DNA of 64,000 nucleotides. It comes from Sporosarcina sp. 6E9. Lineage in GTDB: Bacteria > Bacillota > Bacilli > Bacillales_A > Planococcaceae. The stretch spans positions 799,874 to 863,873 of the forward strand of contig NZ_JAGEMN010000001.1 in the NCBI RefSeq assembly GCF_017921835.1, given 5' to 3'. Within the stretch, counting starts at the first letter, position 1. Each line of letters opens with the position of its first letter. Below the pieces are notes generated by a model. It ran no database searches. It was given only the letters and a program-made list of their open reading frames with translations, and was not told where the DNA came from. Position numbers and translations under genes: made by a program. Positions 1 through 10,200 of the stretch are shown here, in pieces.

Positions 1-8
1 GTATTATT

Positions 9-2207
9 ATGGCGAAAGATCGTGACATGACGGCAGAAGAAATATTTGAACTGGTCTCTTCATATATGAATGAAGAACATGTGAACTTTGTGAAAAAAGC
101 GTACGAAGCGTCGAAATCTGCCCATGAAGGACAATTTAGAAGCTCAGGCGAAGCGTATATTCTGCACCCAATTCAAGTAGCCGGGATTCTTGCTGAGTTG
201 CAAATGGATCCATCAACTGTTGCAGCTGGTTTTCTTCATGATGTCGTCGAAGATACTGACATTGCCCGTGAAGATATTATTCGTGAATTCGGGGAAGAAG
301 TCGCCATGCTTGTAGACGGTGTAACGAAACTTGAAAAACTGAAATTTAAATCCAAAGAAGAAAAACAAGCCGAGAATCATCGGAAAATGTTCATTGCAAT
401 GGCGCAGGACATACGTGTCATTCTGATTAAACTTGCGGATCGTTTACATAATATGCGTACCTTAAAACATGTAGCACCGGAAAAACAACGCCGAGTTGCG
501 GCTGAGACGCTTGAAATTTTCGCACCATTAGCACATCGACTTGGTATATCCGCGATTAAATGGGAACTTGAAGACATTGCGCTTCGTTATTTAAAACCGC
601 AACAATATTATCGAATCGTCAACTTGATGAACCGAAAACGTGCAGAGCGGGAAGATTATTTAGCCAATATCATGAGTGAAATTAAAAATGAAATCGGCAA
701 GATGAATATTGAATCCGAACTTTCAGGTCGACCAAAACATTTATATTCTATTTATCGTAAAATGGTTATTCAAGGAAAAGAATTTAATGAAATCTACGAT
801 TTACTAGCCGTCCGAATAACTGTTTCGAGTATAAAAGATTGCTATGCGGTCCTTGGAATTATTCATACACTTTGGAAGCCAATGCCAGGTAGATTCAAAG
901 ATTATATTGCCATGCCTAAACAGAATTTATATCAGTCTCTTCATACAACAGTTGTTGGACCGGGTGGAGACCCATTGGAAGTGCAGATTCGAACGGCAGA
1001 AATGCATAAAATTGCTGAGTTCGGGGTTGCCGCGCACTGGGCCTATAAAGAAGGTAAAGCACTATCCAATGATCCAAAAGATCTCGATTCCAAATTGACA
1101 TGGTTCAGAGAAATTCTTGAATTCCAAAATGAATCGTCGGATGCTGAAGAATTTATGGAATCCTTAAAGTTTGATTTGTTTTCAGATATGATTTATGTGT
1201 TCACACCGCAAAGTGATGTACTCGAACTACCGGCTGGTTCGGTGCCTATCGACTTTGCATATCGCGTTCACTCAGAAATCGGGAACAGGACAATCGGCGC
1301 TAAGGTAAACGGAAAAATGGTGCCGCTTGATACCGAACTTCATACAGGAGATATTATCGAAATATTAACCTCTAAGCAGTCGTTTGGACCGAGCCGCGAT
1401 TGGTTGAAAATCGCTAATTCATCTCAAGCGAAAAATAAAATTCGACAATATTTTAAAAAACAACTACGAGCAGAAAATGTTGTTAAAGGTCGGGACTTAA
1501 TAGAGAAGGAAATAAAAGCACAAGATTTTAACGTTAAAGAGGTATTTTCAACTCAAAATATTGAACGTGTTTGCGATAAATTCAATTTTGCTTCAGAAGA
1601 AGATATGTGTGCAGCGGTTGGATTTAATGGAATTACTGCTGAACAAGTTGTGAATCGTTTATCGGAAAAGTTGAGAAAAGAGCGCCAAGAACAAAAAACA
1701 ATTGATAAAATTGTGACGGACATACAAAATACCGCGCAAAAGAAGCAGACCACTGAATCAGGTGTCATCGTTAAAGGTATCGATAACTTATTAATCCGTT
1801 TATCGAAATGTTGCAATCCAGTTCCAGGGGATGACATTACAGGATTCATCACAAAAGGACGGGGCGTTTCTGTTCACCGAACGGATTGTCCAAATATTCT
1901 TGCCGATGAAGATTCAGACCGAATTATTGAAGTTGAGTGGGCTGTAGAACAAGCGGAAGAACGAAAAGAATTCCAAGTGGATATTGAGGTTTCTGCTTTC
2001 GATCGCCAAGGTTTGTTGAATGAAGTCATGATGGTAGTAGCGGAAACAAAAACACCGATTGTTGCAGTAAGTGGAAAAGCAGATCGAGAAAGCATAGCAA
2101 AAATCAATATGACGATAAAAATTACAAACATCGCGCACTTGCATCGAATAGTAGATCGAATTAAGCAAGTTCCTGATATATATTCTGTTGAACGTGTTAT
2201 TAATTAA
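9..2207 (+). CDS. relA: bifunctional (p)ppGpp synthetase/hydrolase RelA (Rel)
   Basis: Makes and degrades the alarmones ppGpp and pppGpp in the stringent response; cytosolic and ribosome-associated. The 732-residue protein has the full Rel layout: an HD hydrolase domain with HDVVEDT near residue 77, a synthetase domain with GRPKHLYSIYRK and YQSLHTTVVGP near 238-312, a TGS domain near 395-455, and a C-terminal ACT domain. Length and N-terminus match B. subtilis RelA, which supports the ATG at 9, but only eight bases lie upstream so the ribosome binding site is not visible. Both catalytic halves look intact. dtd follows 18 bases later, as in other Bacillales, so the two are probably cotranscribed. 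Confidence 0.97.
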   Translation: MAKDRDMTAEEIFELVSSYMNEEHVNFVKKAYEASKSAHEGQFRSSGEAYILHPIQVAGILAELQMDPSTVAAGFLHDVVEDTDIAREDIIREFGEEVAMLVDGVTKLEKLKFKSKEEKQAENHRKMFIAMAQDIRVILIKLADRLHNMRTLKHVAPEKQRRVAAETLEIFAPLAHRLGISAIKWELEDIALRYLKPQQYYRIVNLMNRKRAEREDYLANIMSEIKNEIGKMNIESELSGRPKHLYSIYRKMVIQGKEFNEIYDLLAVRITVSSIKDCYAVLGIIHTLWKPMPGRFKDYIAMPKQNLYQSLHTTVVGPGGDPLEVQIRTAEMHKIAEFGVAAHWAYKEGKALSNDPKDLDSKLTWFREILEFQNESSDAEEFMESLKFDLFSDMIYVFTPQSDVLELPAGSVPIDFAYRVHSEIGNRTIGAKVNGKMVPLDTELHTGDIIEILTSKQSFGPSRDWLKIANSSQAKNKIRQYFKKQLRAENVVKGRDLIEKEIKAQDFNVKEVFSTQNIERVCDKFNFASEEDMCAAVGFNGITAEQVVNRLSEKLRKERQEQKTIDKIVTDIQNTAQKKQTTESGVIVKGIDNLLIRLSKCCNPVPGDDITGFITKGRGVSVHRTDCPNILADEDSDRIIEVEWAVEQAEERKEFQVDIEVSAFDRQGLLNEVMMVVAETKTPIVAVSGKADRESIAKINMTIKITNIAHLHRIVDRIKQVPDIYSVERVIN

Positions 2208-2225
2208 GTTAGGATGGGGTACTAG

Positions 2226-2666
2226 ATGAGGGTTGTTTTACAACGGTCAGGTCCTGCTTCGGTCAATGTAGACGGGGAGGTTACAGGGTCAATTGAAAAA
2301 GGGTATGTGCTTCTTGTCGGCATAGCACATGAAGATACAGTAGAAGATGCAAAATACATTGCCGGTAAGGTAGCCAATCTTCGCTTATGGGAAGACGATG
2401 ATGGGAAGATGAATCATTCGATTCTTGAAGTAGGCGGCGACATACTTTCTGTGTCGCAATTCACATTGTATGCCAATACTTCAAAAGGAAGACGTCCAAG
2501 TTACATTGATGCAGCTCGACCTGATCAAGCGAATGAGTTATGGAATACATTTAATGGGCTACTTGAACAAGAAGGTCTTAAAGTTGAAACTGGCATTTTC
2601 GGCGCTATGATGGATGTTAATCTGGTGAATGATGGCCCTGTGACGATTATTATTGATTCGAAATAG
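2226..2666 (+). CDS. dtd: D-aminoacyl-tRNA deacylase
   Basis: Hydrolyses D-aminoacyl-tRNAs (and Gly-tRNA-Ala in characterised members), recycling tRNA mischarged with D-amino acids. The 146-residue length is standard for DTD. The family motif [10 protein letters not shown] is near residues 77-86 and the second motif, [10 protein letters not shown], is near the C-terminus; together they build the active site across the dimer interface. The ribosome binding site AGGATGGGG precedes the ATG at 2226. The gene sits directly after relA, the usual Bacillales order (yrvI in B. subtilis), and is followed by a hairpin with a T-run. Confidence 0.96.
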   Translation: MRVVLQRSGPASVNVDGEVTGSIEKGYVLLVGIAHEDTVEDAKYIAGKVANLRLWEDDDGKMNHSILEVGGDILSVSQFTLYANTSKGRRPSYIDAARPDQANELWNTFNGLLEQEGLKVETGIFGAMMDVNLVNDGPVTIIIDSK

Positions 2667-2697
2667 AACTGGTTATCAAAGATATACGTAATTTGAC

Positions 2698-2724
2698 AAG
2701 GCTCGCTTTTTGCGGGTCTTTTTC
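2698..2724 (+). terminator. intrinsic terminator of relA-dtd
   Basis: A 9-bp stem (AAGGCTCGC with GCGGGTCTT, two G-U pairs) around a T5 loop runs straight into TTTC. It is the first of two hairpins after dtd. Confidence 0.6.
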
Positions 2725-2740
2725 GCGTTTGAGCAGAGAT

Positions 2741-2782
2741 GAAAAAAGTGTATGGGGAAGAACTTTCCCATACACTTTTTTC
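2741..2782. terminator. bidirectional terminator between dtd and the amidase gene
   Basis: A near-perfect stem pairs GAAAAAAGTGTATGGG with CCCATACACTTTTTTC. It has A-runs on one flank and T-runs on the other, so it can end both dtd transcripts and the converging amidase transcript. Confidence 0.9.
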
Positions 2783-2788
2783 TTGTAC

Positions 2789-4312
2789 TTATTTTAATTG
2801 ATTATCAAAGAATGTAATAAGTCCTTGATAAATACCTTGTGTCGCTTGTTCACGGAAACTTTCTGTGTTGACGTTTCTTTCTTCCATTGGATTGGATAAA
2901 AATCCTAGTTCTAGTAAAATCGCATTTTGACTATTTTCTCGTAAAACTAGATAATTCGCCGGTTGTGCGCCGCGGTTGCGAAGCGATATAGTGGATGCTA
3001 ATCCGTTATTTATCGCCACTGCGAGTTCTCTCTGATAGCTGTGCGTATAATACGTCGTAAAGCCATTGATTGATGAATCAATTGAAGCATCATAATGCAA
3101 GCTGATGAAAGCATCTGCGTTGTATTGCTGACTAATTGATACACGTTTTTGAAGTGTAATATATGTATCCATATTACGCGTAAGAACGACATTTGCGCCC
3201 GCTGATTTTAACTTTCTTTCTAATATCTCGGCTGTCCGCTGTGTCACACTTTTTTCAAGTGTTCCATTGACGCCAATCGTACCAGTGTCAATTCCTCCGT
3301 GGCCAGGATCGATGACAATGGTTAATCCATTTAAAGTCCCCGCTACACGATTCTTATTGACTGTTTTTACCGTTGCTGCTGGTTCGTCATTGACAGAAAC
3401 AACCCATCCAGCTACAAATGCAGTTTCTCCGGATGGTAATCTTACTTCATACCAATCTTTTGTTTCAGAGACAATCGGAAATTGTTTGCCTGCGTTTGCG
3501 CGCATAATCACTCCCGAAGAAGTGGAAGCATTTTTACGAAGGTTTGTTCCATCTGATAGGATATGCACGGTTTTGGGTGTTGTTTTTACATCTGTATGAG
3601 TCGATTTTGTATTGGTAAGTTTTCCGTGGAAAGAGTAAACCCAACCGCTTTTTCCTTTACCAAGATCAATTTTTATCCAATTGCCACTTTTTTCGATTAC
3701 TTTGTATGTATCGCCTTTATTAATAAGGTCGATCCTTTTGGAAGATAAATCGCCATGACTGCGAACATTCAATCCGTTTACTGCGACTGTAAAGTAATTA
3801 AGTTCTTTTGAGGGGCTACTAGACTGGTTTACTTTTTCTGGTGATGAAGTAGAAATATAGTTTGTATATACCCATCCTTTAATCCCATCTACATTAACGC
3901 TTGTCCATTCACCTTGTTCTCCGGTTTTCGTCGCCATGTCGCCAGTATTCATTTGTTTTAGTACGGACGAAGAGGTGGAAGGCTTGGCACGTACGTTCAA
4001 TTGATTAACTTGAGAAACGATTGTTGAAATGCCTTTTTTCTCATTTCCGTTAGTCGTGTACCATTTAGCTATCCAACCTTTTTTGTTTTTGAATTTTACT
4101 TCGTACCAATCGCCTTGAGTCGACAATATATTTACTTTATCATTTTTACTTAAAGTAGAAATCACTCCGTATGAAAGACCTGGACCGGAACGAATATTTA
4201 GGCGATCAGACTCGATAATCGCTACATCAGATTGCGCTTCAGTTTTAGAAAAATCCGATGCAAGAACAAAAATTAAAACGAATATGAATGCAATTTTTCC
4301 AAATCTACTCAA
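2789..4312 (-). CDS. yrvJ: secreted N-acetylmuramoyl-L-alanine amidase with four SH3b domains
   Basis: Cleaves the amide bond between N-acetylmuramic acid and the stem peptide of peptidoglycan, outside the membrane. The 507 residues begin with a signal peptide (about 1-27), followed by four bacterial SH3 repeats (about 27-85, 95-153, 172-230, 245-305), each with the LNIRSGP-like and GW-type signatures. The Amidase_3 domain starts near 328. Its zinc and catalytic residues are all visible: DPGHGG, TLEKSVT, SLHYD and LLELGF. Its place between dtd and hisS matches yrvJ of B. subtilis, although here it is transcribed against its neighbours. The SH3b domains presumably anchor the enzyme to the wall. 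Confidence 0.93.
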   Translation of the reverse strand: MSRFGKIAFIFVLIFVLASDFSKTEAQSDVAIIESDRLNIRSGPGLSYGVISTLSKNDKVNILSTQGDWYEVKFKNKKGWIAKWYTTNGNEKKGISTIVSQVNQLNVRAKPSTSSSVLKQMNTGDMATKTGEQGEWTSVNVDGIKGWVYTNYISTSSPEKVNQSSSPSKELNYFTVAVNGLNVRSHGDLSSKRIDLINKGDTYKVIEKSGNWIKIDLGKGKSGWVYSFHGKLTNTKSTHTDVKTTPKTVHILSDGTNLRKNASTSSGVIMRANAGKQFPIVSETKDWYEVRLPSGETAFVAGWVVSVNDEPAATVKTVNKNRVAGTLNGLTIVIDPGHGGIDTGTIGVNGTLEKSVTQRTAEILERKLKSAGANVVLTRNMDTYITLQKRVSISQQYNADAFISLHYDASIDSSINGFTTYYTHSYQRELAVAINNGLASTISLRNRGAQPANYLVLRENSQNAILLELGFLSNPMEERNVNTESFREQATQGIYQGLITFFDNQLK

Positions 4313-4381
4313 ATCATCATCTCCTCTTTTAATCTAGTATAAGGTAAATGTTAACAAAAAACTACAATCTTTGCGAAAAGG

Positions 4382-4410
4382 TTGACATACATTGCGATAA
4401 TCATTAAGCT
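4382..4410 (+). promoter_or_regulatory. sigma-A promoter of the T-box hisS-aspS unit
   Basis: A perfect -35 box TTGACA (4382-4387), a 17-bp spacer, and the -10 TAAGCT (4405-4410). The expected start near 4417 lies just before the T-box leader. Confidence 0.7.
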
Positions 4411-4419
4411 AATGTGTAA

Positions 4420-4692
4420 TTAACAATAAATTTACTTATGACGTGGAAAGTAATTGTATAGCAGTTTGACCAGAGAGGGACGGACGTGGCTGTAATCCAT
4501 CCTACAAACGAATGCAATGAACAACACCACCGAGGTTCTTTACTGAAAAATGTTATTTCAGTAGGTAAAGACGGGAATCGGCCGTTATTCGATCTACGAG
4601 TGGGCACATATTGTGCCAATTAGGGTGGAACCGCGGAAGCTATAAGGCTCTCGTCCCTTGCATAATGCAAGGGATGGGGGTCTTTTTTTATT
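4420..4692 (+). promoter_or_regulatory. T-box riboswitch, probably histidine-specific
   Basis: This leader binds uncharged tRNA and switches between antitermination and termination. The conserved T-box AGGGTGGAACCGCG is at 4622-4635. A terminator follows whose stem pairs TCCCTTGCAT with ATGCAAGGGA (4653-4673), then a G-run and TCTTTTTTTA. The upstream half has the GAGAGGGACGGACG stem I region and tandem CAC triplets at 4525-4530 that fit a His specifier. Which CAC sits in the specifier loop was not confirmed by folding. It controls hisS and very likely aspS. Confidence 0.92.
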
Positions 4693-4711
4693 TTTCGAAA
4701 GGAGCATACAA

Positions 4712-5986
4712 ATGAATTTTAAAGTGCCTAGAGGAACTCAGGATATTTTGCCTTCTGAAACTTGGAAATGGCAAAAGGTTGAAAAATTAATTGATGAAGT
4801 GTGCGAAACGTATCAGTATAAAGAAATCCGTACGCCAATGTTTGAACAAACAGAGTTGTTCCAACGTTTGGTCGGGGAAACAACTGATGTTGTTCAAAAA
4901 GAAATGTATACATTTACAGACCGAGGAAATCGTTCGATGACATTACGACCTGAAGGAACTGCACCGGTTGTTCGTTCTTACGTTGAACACAAAATGTTTG
5001 GATATCCGGACCAACCTGTAAAACTGTTTTATACGGGACCCATGTTCCGCTATGAACGTCAACAAGCAGGCAGATATCGTCAGTTTGTACAATTTGGCGT
5101 AGAAGCCATTGGAAGTAATGATCCAGCAATTGATGCAGAAGTGATTGCATTAGCGTTGGACGTTTATAAACGTGCTGGATTAACCGAGTTAAAACTTGTA
5201 ATAAATTCACTTGGTGACACTGAATGCAGAGCTTCACATAAAAAAGCACTGATTGCACATTTTAATCCACATATTGAAGAATTTTGTTCGGACTGCAAGT
5301 CAAGACTAGAAAACAATCCACTTCGAATTTTAGACTGTAAAGTAGATGCCGAAAATCCACTCATCGCTTCTGCTCCATCACTTGCGGATTATTTAAATGA
5401 TGAATCGGCTACTTATTTCAAGGATGTATTAAGTTATTTGGATGATGCCGGCATCGATTACGAAGTCGATGTGACGCTGGTTCGAGGGCTCGATTATTAT
5501 AATCACACGGCATTTGAAATCATGAGCACATCAGCAGGCTTTGGTGCGATTACGACCTTATGCGGCGGTGGGAGATACAACGGGTTGGCAGAAGACATCG
5601 GTGGTCCTTCAGCACCCGGCATAGGCTTCGCGATGAGTATTGAGCGCTTGCTGCTAGCATTGGAAGCGGAAGGTAAATCATTTGATGATGAATCAGCGCT
5701 TGACGTCTATGTCGTGACGCTAGGCGATGAAGCAAAACGTATTGGTGTTAAACTGCTTGGTCAATTAAGAGCAGCTGGAATTCGTTCTGATACGGATTAT
5801 TTAGGTCGCAAAATGAAAGCGCAAATGAAATCAGCGGATCGTCTAAATGCGAAAACAGTTATTGTTATAGGTGAAAACGAAGTAGCTGAAGATGTAGTCA
5901 TGCTTCGAAATATGGCAGATCGCGCTCAAGAAAAAGTTGCTACTCAAGATTTAGTACAAAAGTTAAATGAAATTCTAAAAGTTTAA
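4712..5986 (+). CDS. hisS: histidine--tRNA ligase
   Basis: Charges tRNA-His with histidine. The 424-residue class II synthetase shows motif 2 ([14 protein letters not shown]), the histidine-specific [15 protein letters not shown] and motif 3 ([15 protein letters not shown]), then a C-terminal anticodon-binding domain. The reading frame is open from 4658, but that upstream ATG lies inside the T-box terminator; the ATG at 4712 follows AAAGGAG at the right distance and gives the standard [11 protein letters not shown] start. Expression should respond to uncharged tRNA-His through the T-box. aspS follows after 25 bases. Confidence 0.98.
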   Translation: MNFKVPRGTQDILPSETWKWQKVEKLIDEVCETYQYKEIRTPMFEQTELFQRLVGETTDVVQKEMYTFTDRGNRSMTLRPEGTAPVVRSYVEHKMFGYPDQPVKLFYTGPMFRYERQQAGRYRQFVQFGVEAIGSNDPAIDAEVIALALDVYKRAGLTELKLVINSLGDTECRASHKKALIAHFNPHIEEFCSDCKSRLENNPLRILDCKVDAENPLIASAPSLADYLNDESATYFKDVLSYLDDAGIDYEVDVTLVRGLDYYNHTAFEIMSTSAGFGAITTLCGGGRYNGLAEDIGGPSAPGIGFAMSIERLLLALEAEGKSFDDESALDVYVVTLGDEAKRIGVKLLGQLRAAGIRSDTDYLGRKMKAQMKSADRLNAKTVIVIGENEVAEDVVMLRNMADRAQEKVATQDLVQKLNEILKV

Positions 5987-6011
5987 TGTAAATGGAAGGC
6001 GGATGACGGTA

Positions 6012-7772
6012 ATGCAACGAAGAACACATTATTGCGGCGAAGTAACAGAACAGGATATAGGTAGCACGGTAACATTAAATGGATGGGTGCAAATTAGACG
6101 TGATCTTGGCGGATTAATTTTCATTGATCTTCGAGACCGCTCTGGAATTATTCAAGTCGTATTCAATCCCGCATTTTCACAAGAAGCACTAGAAATTGCT
6201 GAAACTATTCGTAGTGAATATGTGATTAGTGTGACGGGCGAGGTAATTGAGCGGGAAGAAAAACAAAAGAATCCAAACATGAATACAGGTTCGATTGAAA
6301 TTAAAGTAAATGACGTTGAAATTATTAATCGGGCTAAAACACCTGTATTCCAAATAGAAGATGAGACAGATGTGGCGGAAGAAGTCCGATTAAAATACCG
6401 TTATTTAGATTTGCGACGTCCAAAACTAGCACGTACGTTCAAAATGCGTTCTGATATTACACGGACTGTTCGTAATTTCTTGGACGATGAAGGATTCTTA
6501 GAAGTGGAAACACCAATCCTGACGAAATCGACGCCTGAGGGAGCGAGAGACTATTTAGTTCCAAGTAGGGTTCATGAGGGAGAGTTTTATGCACTGCCGC
6601 AATCTCCACAATTATTTAAGCAATTATTAATGGTTTCTGGATTTGACCGCTATTACCAGATTGCGCGTTGTTTCCGCGATGAGGATTTACGAGCAGATCG
6701 TCAACCGGAATTCACTCAAATTGATATGGAAATGAGTTTCATGTCAATTGAAGAAATTATTGAATTGAATGAACGACTTATGAAAAAAGTGATGAAGGAC
6801 GTTAAAGGAATTGAAGTTGTAACGCCTTTTAAACGGATTCCCTATGACGAAGCGATGGCTAGATATGGTTCAGACAAGCCTGACACACGTTTTGAGATGG
6901 AACTAACGGATGTTTCCGATGTCGTACAGGATGCGCCATTTAAAGTGTTTAGCGGGGCTATTGAATCAGGAGGACAAGTTAAACTGATTAACGTGAAAAA
7001 TGGAGCGGATAGCTACTCCCGTAAAGATATTGATGGGTTGGGCGAATATGCAGCACTATACGGAGCGAGAGGGCTTGCTTGGTTGAAAGTAACTGAAGAA
7101 GGACTTACAGGGCCAATTGCCAGGTTCTTCGAAGGCGAGCTAGCTAATTCATTGCAACAAGCTGCAAATGCAGAAGCGGGCGACCTTCTATTATTCGTCG
7201 CTGACAAAAAGAATGTTGTCGCAGATGCATTAGGCGCGCTGCGCGTTAAAATCGGAAAAGAACGCGGACTCATCGATGAGTCGAAATTCAATTTCCTTTG
7301 GGTGACGGAGTGGCCATTGTTTGAATATAACGAAGATGAAGGTCGTTATTATGCGGCGCATCATCCATTCACAATGCCGGCAAATGAAGAAGAGTTAGAA
7401 AGCAATCCGAGCCAAGTGAAGGCGCAAGCTTATGACTTGGTGCTAAATGGTTATGAATTAGGTGGGGGATCGTTGCGCATTTATCAACGTGAACTTCAGG
7501 AGAAAATGTTCAAAGCGCTTGGGTTCACAGAAGAAGCTGCAAGAGAACAATTTGGCTTCTTGTTAGATGCATTTGAGTTTGGAACACCTCCACATGGCGG
7601 AATTGCATTCGGTCTTGACCGAATTGTCATGATTTTATCCGGCGCGACGAACTTAAGAGATACAATCGCGTTCCCTAAAACAGCGAGCGCAAGCGACTTG
7701 TTGACAGCTGCACCTGATAGTGTTGATGAAAGTCAACTCGCGGAACTTGGTATAAAAACCGTCAAAAAGTAA
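6012..7772 (+). CDS. aspS: aspartate--tRNA ligase
   Basis: Charges tRNA-Asp with aspartate. The 586-residue protein has the bacterial AspRS layout: an N-terminal OB-fold anticodon domain, a class II catalytic core with YRYLDLRR, the [11 protein letters not shown] segment and [16 protein letters not shown] (motif 2), a GAD insertion around 290-420, and motif 3 in [11 protein letters not shown]. An in-frame ATG at 6003 lies only three bases after GGAAGG. The ATG at 6012 has better spacing from AAGGCGG and gives [10 protein letters not shown], like other AspRS N-termini. It is probably cotranscribed with hisS. Whether it also charges tRNA-Asn is not determined. Confidence 0.97.
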   Translation: MQRRTHYCGEVTEQDIGSTVTLNGWVQIRRDLGGLIFIDLRDRSGIIQVVFNPAFSQEALEIAETIRSEYVISVTGEVIEREEKQKNPNMNTGSIEIKVNDVEIINRAKTPVFQIEDETDVAEEVRLKYRYLDLRRPKLARTFKMRSDITRTVRNFLDDEGFLEVETPILTKSTPEGARDYLVPSRVHEGEFYALPQSPQLFKQLLMVSGFDRYYQIARCFRDEDLRADRQPEFTQIDMEMSFMSIEEIIELNERLMKKVMKDVKGIEVVTPFKRIPYDEAMARYGSDKPDTRFEMELTDVSDVVQDAPFKVFSGAIESGGQVKLINVKNGADSYSRKDIDGLGEYAALYGARGLAWLKVTEEGLTGPIARFFEGELANSLQQAANAEAGDLLLFVADKKNVVADALGALRVKIGKERGLIDESKFNFLWVTEWPLFEYNEDEGRYYAAHHPFTMPANEEELESNPSQVKAQAYDLVLNGYELGGGSLRIYQRELQEKMFKALGFTEEAAREQFGFLLDAFEFGTPPHGGIAFGLDRIVMILSGATNLRDTIAFPKTASASDLLTAAPDSVDESQLAELGIKTVKK

Positions 7773-7821
7773 TATTTCAAAAATATACCTACATTAGTAA
7801 AAATTTAATCTAGTAAAATGA

Positions 7822-7850
7822 TTGAACTCTTTTATTAAGTATGGTAATCT
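7822..7850 (+). promoter_or_regulatory. sigma-A promoter of the 6S RNA
   Basis: TTGAAC (7822-7827), a 17-bp spacer and TAATCT (7845-7850) predict a start at 7857-7860, exactly where the 6S closing stem begins. Confidence 0.7.
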
Positions 7851-7857
7851 TACATTA

Positions 7858-8045
7858 ATACGAATCCTGAAGTGTTCGTTATTTGACCTTTAAGTTTTGA
7901 CCGAACATTTCTATCGTAGGGAGTTCACATTCCGATTCGGATGACATGCCTCTCAGGGGAAGTCAAAACAGTTGGATAGGACACCCACCTGCCGAGTGCG
8001 GGCTCAAAACGATAACTTCAAAGACGGCATATTTGGGATTCGTCC
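7858..8045 (+). ncRNA. bsrB: 6S RNA (6S-2 / BsrB type)
   Basis: 6S RNA mimics an open promoter and sequesters the sigma-A RNA polymerase holoenzyme. The stretch has the terminal closing stem CGAATCC (7861-7867) pairing with GGATTCG (8036-8042), a length near 185 nt, a large unpaired central region and a characteristic GC-rich apical part (CACCTGCCGAGTGCGGGCTC). It sits between aspS and the yrvM homologue, the known position of bsrB in B. subtilis. A promoter precedes it and a terminator follows at 8062. Exact ends are inferred. Confidence 0.88.
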
Positions 8046-8061
8046 TTTTGAAGAACTTAAT

Positions 8062-8092
8062 CCTCTCTGGTGAAATTGCGGAGAGGTTTTTT
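8062..8092 (+). terminator. terminator downstream of the 6S RNA
   Basis: CCTCTC pairs with GAGAGG around a 13-nt loop, followed by six T residues. It lies between the 6S RNA and the next gene. Confidence 0.85.
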
Positions 8093-8141
8093 ATTGGCGA
8101 AAATTAATTTAATTGTTATTTATAGAAAGGCGGAGTTTCTT

Positions 8142-8909
8142 TTGTTGCATCAATTTTCACGAAATGAATTAGCAATTGGTAAAGAAGGCGTCGAACGCAT
8201 GCGGGGTATGACGGTCGCTATTTTAGGCATCGGCGGCGTGGGCTCTTTTGCTGCAGAAGCTTGTGCGAGAAGCGGGGTTGGTCGCATTATTCTTGTCGAT
8301 AAAGACGATGTCGATATTACAAATGTGAATCGGCAACTTGTTGCATATCTTTCGACAGTCGGTCGGTCAAAATCAGAAGTCATGAAAGAACGAATTGCTG
8401 ATATTAACAAAGATTGCGAAGTTATTTCACTCCAAATGTTTTATACAGAAGAGACAGCGGAAGATTTCTTTAGTTATCAACCTGATTATGTCATCGATGC
8501 TTCGGATACCATTAGTTATAAAATTCATCTTGCACAACAATGTATCGAAAGAAATATTAAAATAATTGCATGCATGGGCGTAGCTAATAAAATGGATCCA
8601 ACGCGATTGCAAATAGCTGACATTTCTAAAACGCATACGGATCCATTAGCGAAAGTTATACGACTGCGTTTGAGAAAAGCTGGTATATCCAAAGGACTTC
8701 CAGTTGTATTTACAGATGAAAGTCCAGTTGTGATTCGAGAAGATGTTGTTGAAACTGTCGGGAAGCCAGATGCAGAGATTCGTAAAGCCGAAATGCCGCC
8801 TGCTTCAAACGCGTTTGTCCCATCGGTTGCTGGACTTGTTTGCGCAAGCTGGGTCATGAATGATATTGTAGCTGATATTCCGATTAAGCGTGTAAAAGAC
8901 AAAGTTTAA
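8142..8909 (+). CDS. tcdA: tRNA threonylcarbamoyladenosine dehydratase (TcdA/YrvM)
   Basis: An E1-like enzyme that converts t6A37 of ANN-decoding tRNAs to the cyclic form ct6A using ATP. The 255-residue ThiF-fold protein has the nucleotide-binding GIGGVGSFAAE near residues 32-42 and DKDDVDITNVNRQ. The frame extends upstream to 8070, but that overlaps the 6S terminator. The TTG at 8142 follows AAAGGCGGAG and gives LLHQFSRNELAIGKEG, matching B. subtilis YrvM. It closes the conserved relA-to-yrvM block and ends in its own terminator. Confidence 0.93.
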   Translation: MLHQFSRNELAIGKEGVERMRGMTVAILGIGGVGSFAAEACARSGVGRIILVDKDDVDITNVNRQLVAYLSTVGRSKSEVMKERIADINKDCEVISLQMFYTEETAEDFFSYQPDYVIDASDTISYKIHLAQQCIERNIKIIACMGVANKMDPTRLQIADISKTHTDPLAKVIRLRLRKAGISKGLPVVFTDESPVVIREDVVETVGKPDAEIRKAEMPPASNAFVPSVAGLVCASWVMNDIVADIPIKRVKDKV

Positions 8910-8925
8910 TAGTGCTATCTGATTT

Positions 8926-8957
8926 AACCTTCATTTTTAATAAAATGAAGGTTTTTT
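8926..8957 (+). terminator. terminator of tcdA
   Basis: AACCTTCATTTT pairs with AAAATGAAGGTT, followed by T residues. Confidence 0.88.
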
Positions 8958-9204
8958 GCGTCGAAAATATTGTTTTTTAAAAAAGTTTGATTAATTTTTA
9001 CCAATTGGGGTGTACAGCTATTACCTATAACTATGGGATTCTATGAGTAGTTTTCTCAAAACTCTGTCTCATCGCGGTTTGATATGGTTTTTATAGTCTG
9101 GTAGGATGAAAAACATATCTGAATTTAATGACTCTAAGATTAACAGGGGGGAGGTCGTTGTTCAGTCATTGATTCGGAAAAAAAAAAAGGGGTTTGGATT
9201 TGAT
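8958..9204. other. intergenic region upstream of the glycine betaine transporter
   Basis: AT-rich and without a convincing gene. TATAGT near 9095 and TATAACT near 9028 are possible -10 elements, but neither has a good -35. A strong purine run, GGGGGGAGG near 9145-9153, could serve an upstream start of the binding-protein gene. Confidence 0.4.
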
Positions 9205-10200
9205 ATGCGCAAAATAGCGCTCATATTCTCAATTAGTTTAGTTATATTACTATCAGCGTGCGGAGCAGGAACAAGTAAAGATAGCATTGATGTGATTACA
9301 TTTGCGGATGCAGGATGGGATAGCATTCGTGTTCATAATAGTATCGCACAACTTATCGTAGAAGAAGGTTACGGCTATGATACAGACGTAACTAACGGCA
9401 CTACTGCCGCAACTTTACAAGCTTTAGAAAAAGGCGATGTTAACGTTTACATGGAAATTTGGACAGATAACGTGAAAGATGTCTATGAAGAAGCGATTGA
9501 AAAAGAAAAAATCGTTAAACTCTCCACGAATTTTGATGATAATTCACAAGGACTATATGCACCAACATATGTAATTGAAGGTGATGATGAAAAAGGGATT
9601 GAAGCTGTCGCACCAGATCTGAAGACTGTTGAAGATTTGGCAAAATACCCAGAACTCTTTCAAGACCCCGAGGATAAAGAAAAAGGACGTATCGTAGGTG
9701 CACCCTCTAGCTGGGCTGTAAGTGAACATTTAGCTGAAAAAATTGAAACTTACGGGTTAGATGAAACATTTAACTACTTAGCACCGGGTTCCGATTCTGC
9801 GATTGTCGCATCTTTAGTAGGTGCCTATTCAAAAGGTGAGCCATGGGTTGGATACTATTGGTCTCCAACTTGGGTAACTGCAAGATATGATTTGACGTTA
9901 CTTGAGGATAATCCATACGATGAAGATATTTGGAACGAAAACAAAGGGACAGAGTTTGCACCAAATGATGTCGTTATTGCAGTTCATAAGGATTTAATAA
10001 CACAGGCAGATGACGTCGTTGAATTCTTAAAAAACTATAAAACAAGTAATGCACTAACCGAAGACATGCTTGAATATATGGAGGAGACAGAAGCTGATCA
10101 AGATGAAACTGCTAAATGGTGGTTACAAGAGAATGAAGATATCTGGACAGCTTGGGTTTCTGAAGAAGTAGCCGAGAAGGTAAAAGCAGCATTAAAATAA
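9205..10200 (+). CDS. opuAC: glycine betaine ABC transporter, substrate-binding lipoprotein
   Basis: Binds glycine betaine or a related compatible solute outside the membrane and delivers it to the permease. The 331-residue protein has a lipoprotein signal with lipobox LSAC at residues 16-19. The binding domain is OpuAC/ProX-type with clustered aromatic residues suited to a trimethylammonium cage (GWDSIRVHN, YMEIW, GEPWVGYYWSPTW). The frame is open from 9106 but the first ATG abuts its own ribosome binding site. The ATG at 9205 lies 12 bases after AAGGGG and gives a clean lipoprotein signal; a TTG near 9168 is another option. It leads an operon in binding protein-permease-ATPase order. Confidence 0.92.
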   Translation: MRKIALIFSISLVILLSACGAGTSKDSIDVITFADAGWDSIRVHNSIAQLIVEEGYGYDTDVTNGTTAATLQALEKGDVNVYMEIWTDNVKDVYEEAIEKEKIVKLSTNFDDNSQGLYAPTYVIEGDDEKGIEAVAPDLKTVEDLAKYPELFQDPEDKEKGRIVGAPSSWAVSEHLAEKIETYGLDETFNYLAPGSDSAIVASLVGAYSKGEPWVGYYWSPTWVTARYDLTLLEDNPYDEDIWNENKGTEFAPNDVVIAVHKDLITQADDVVEFLKNYKTSNALTEDMLEYMEETEADQDETAKWWLQENEDIWTAWVSEEVAEKVKAALK

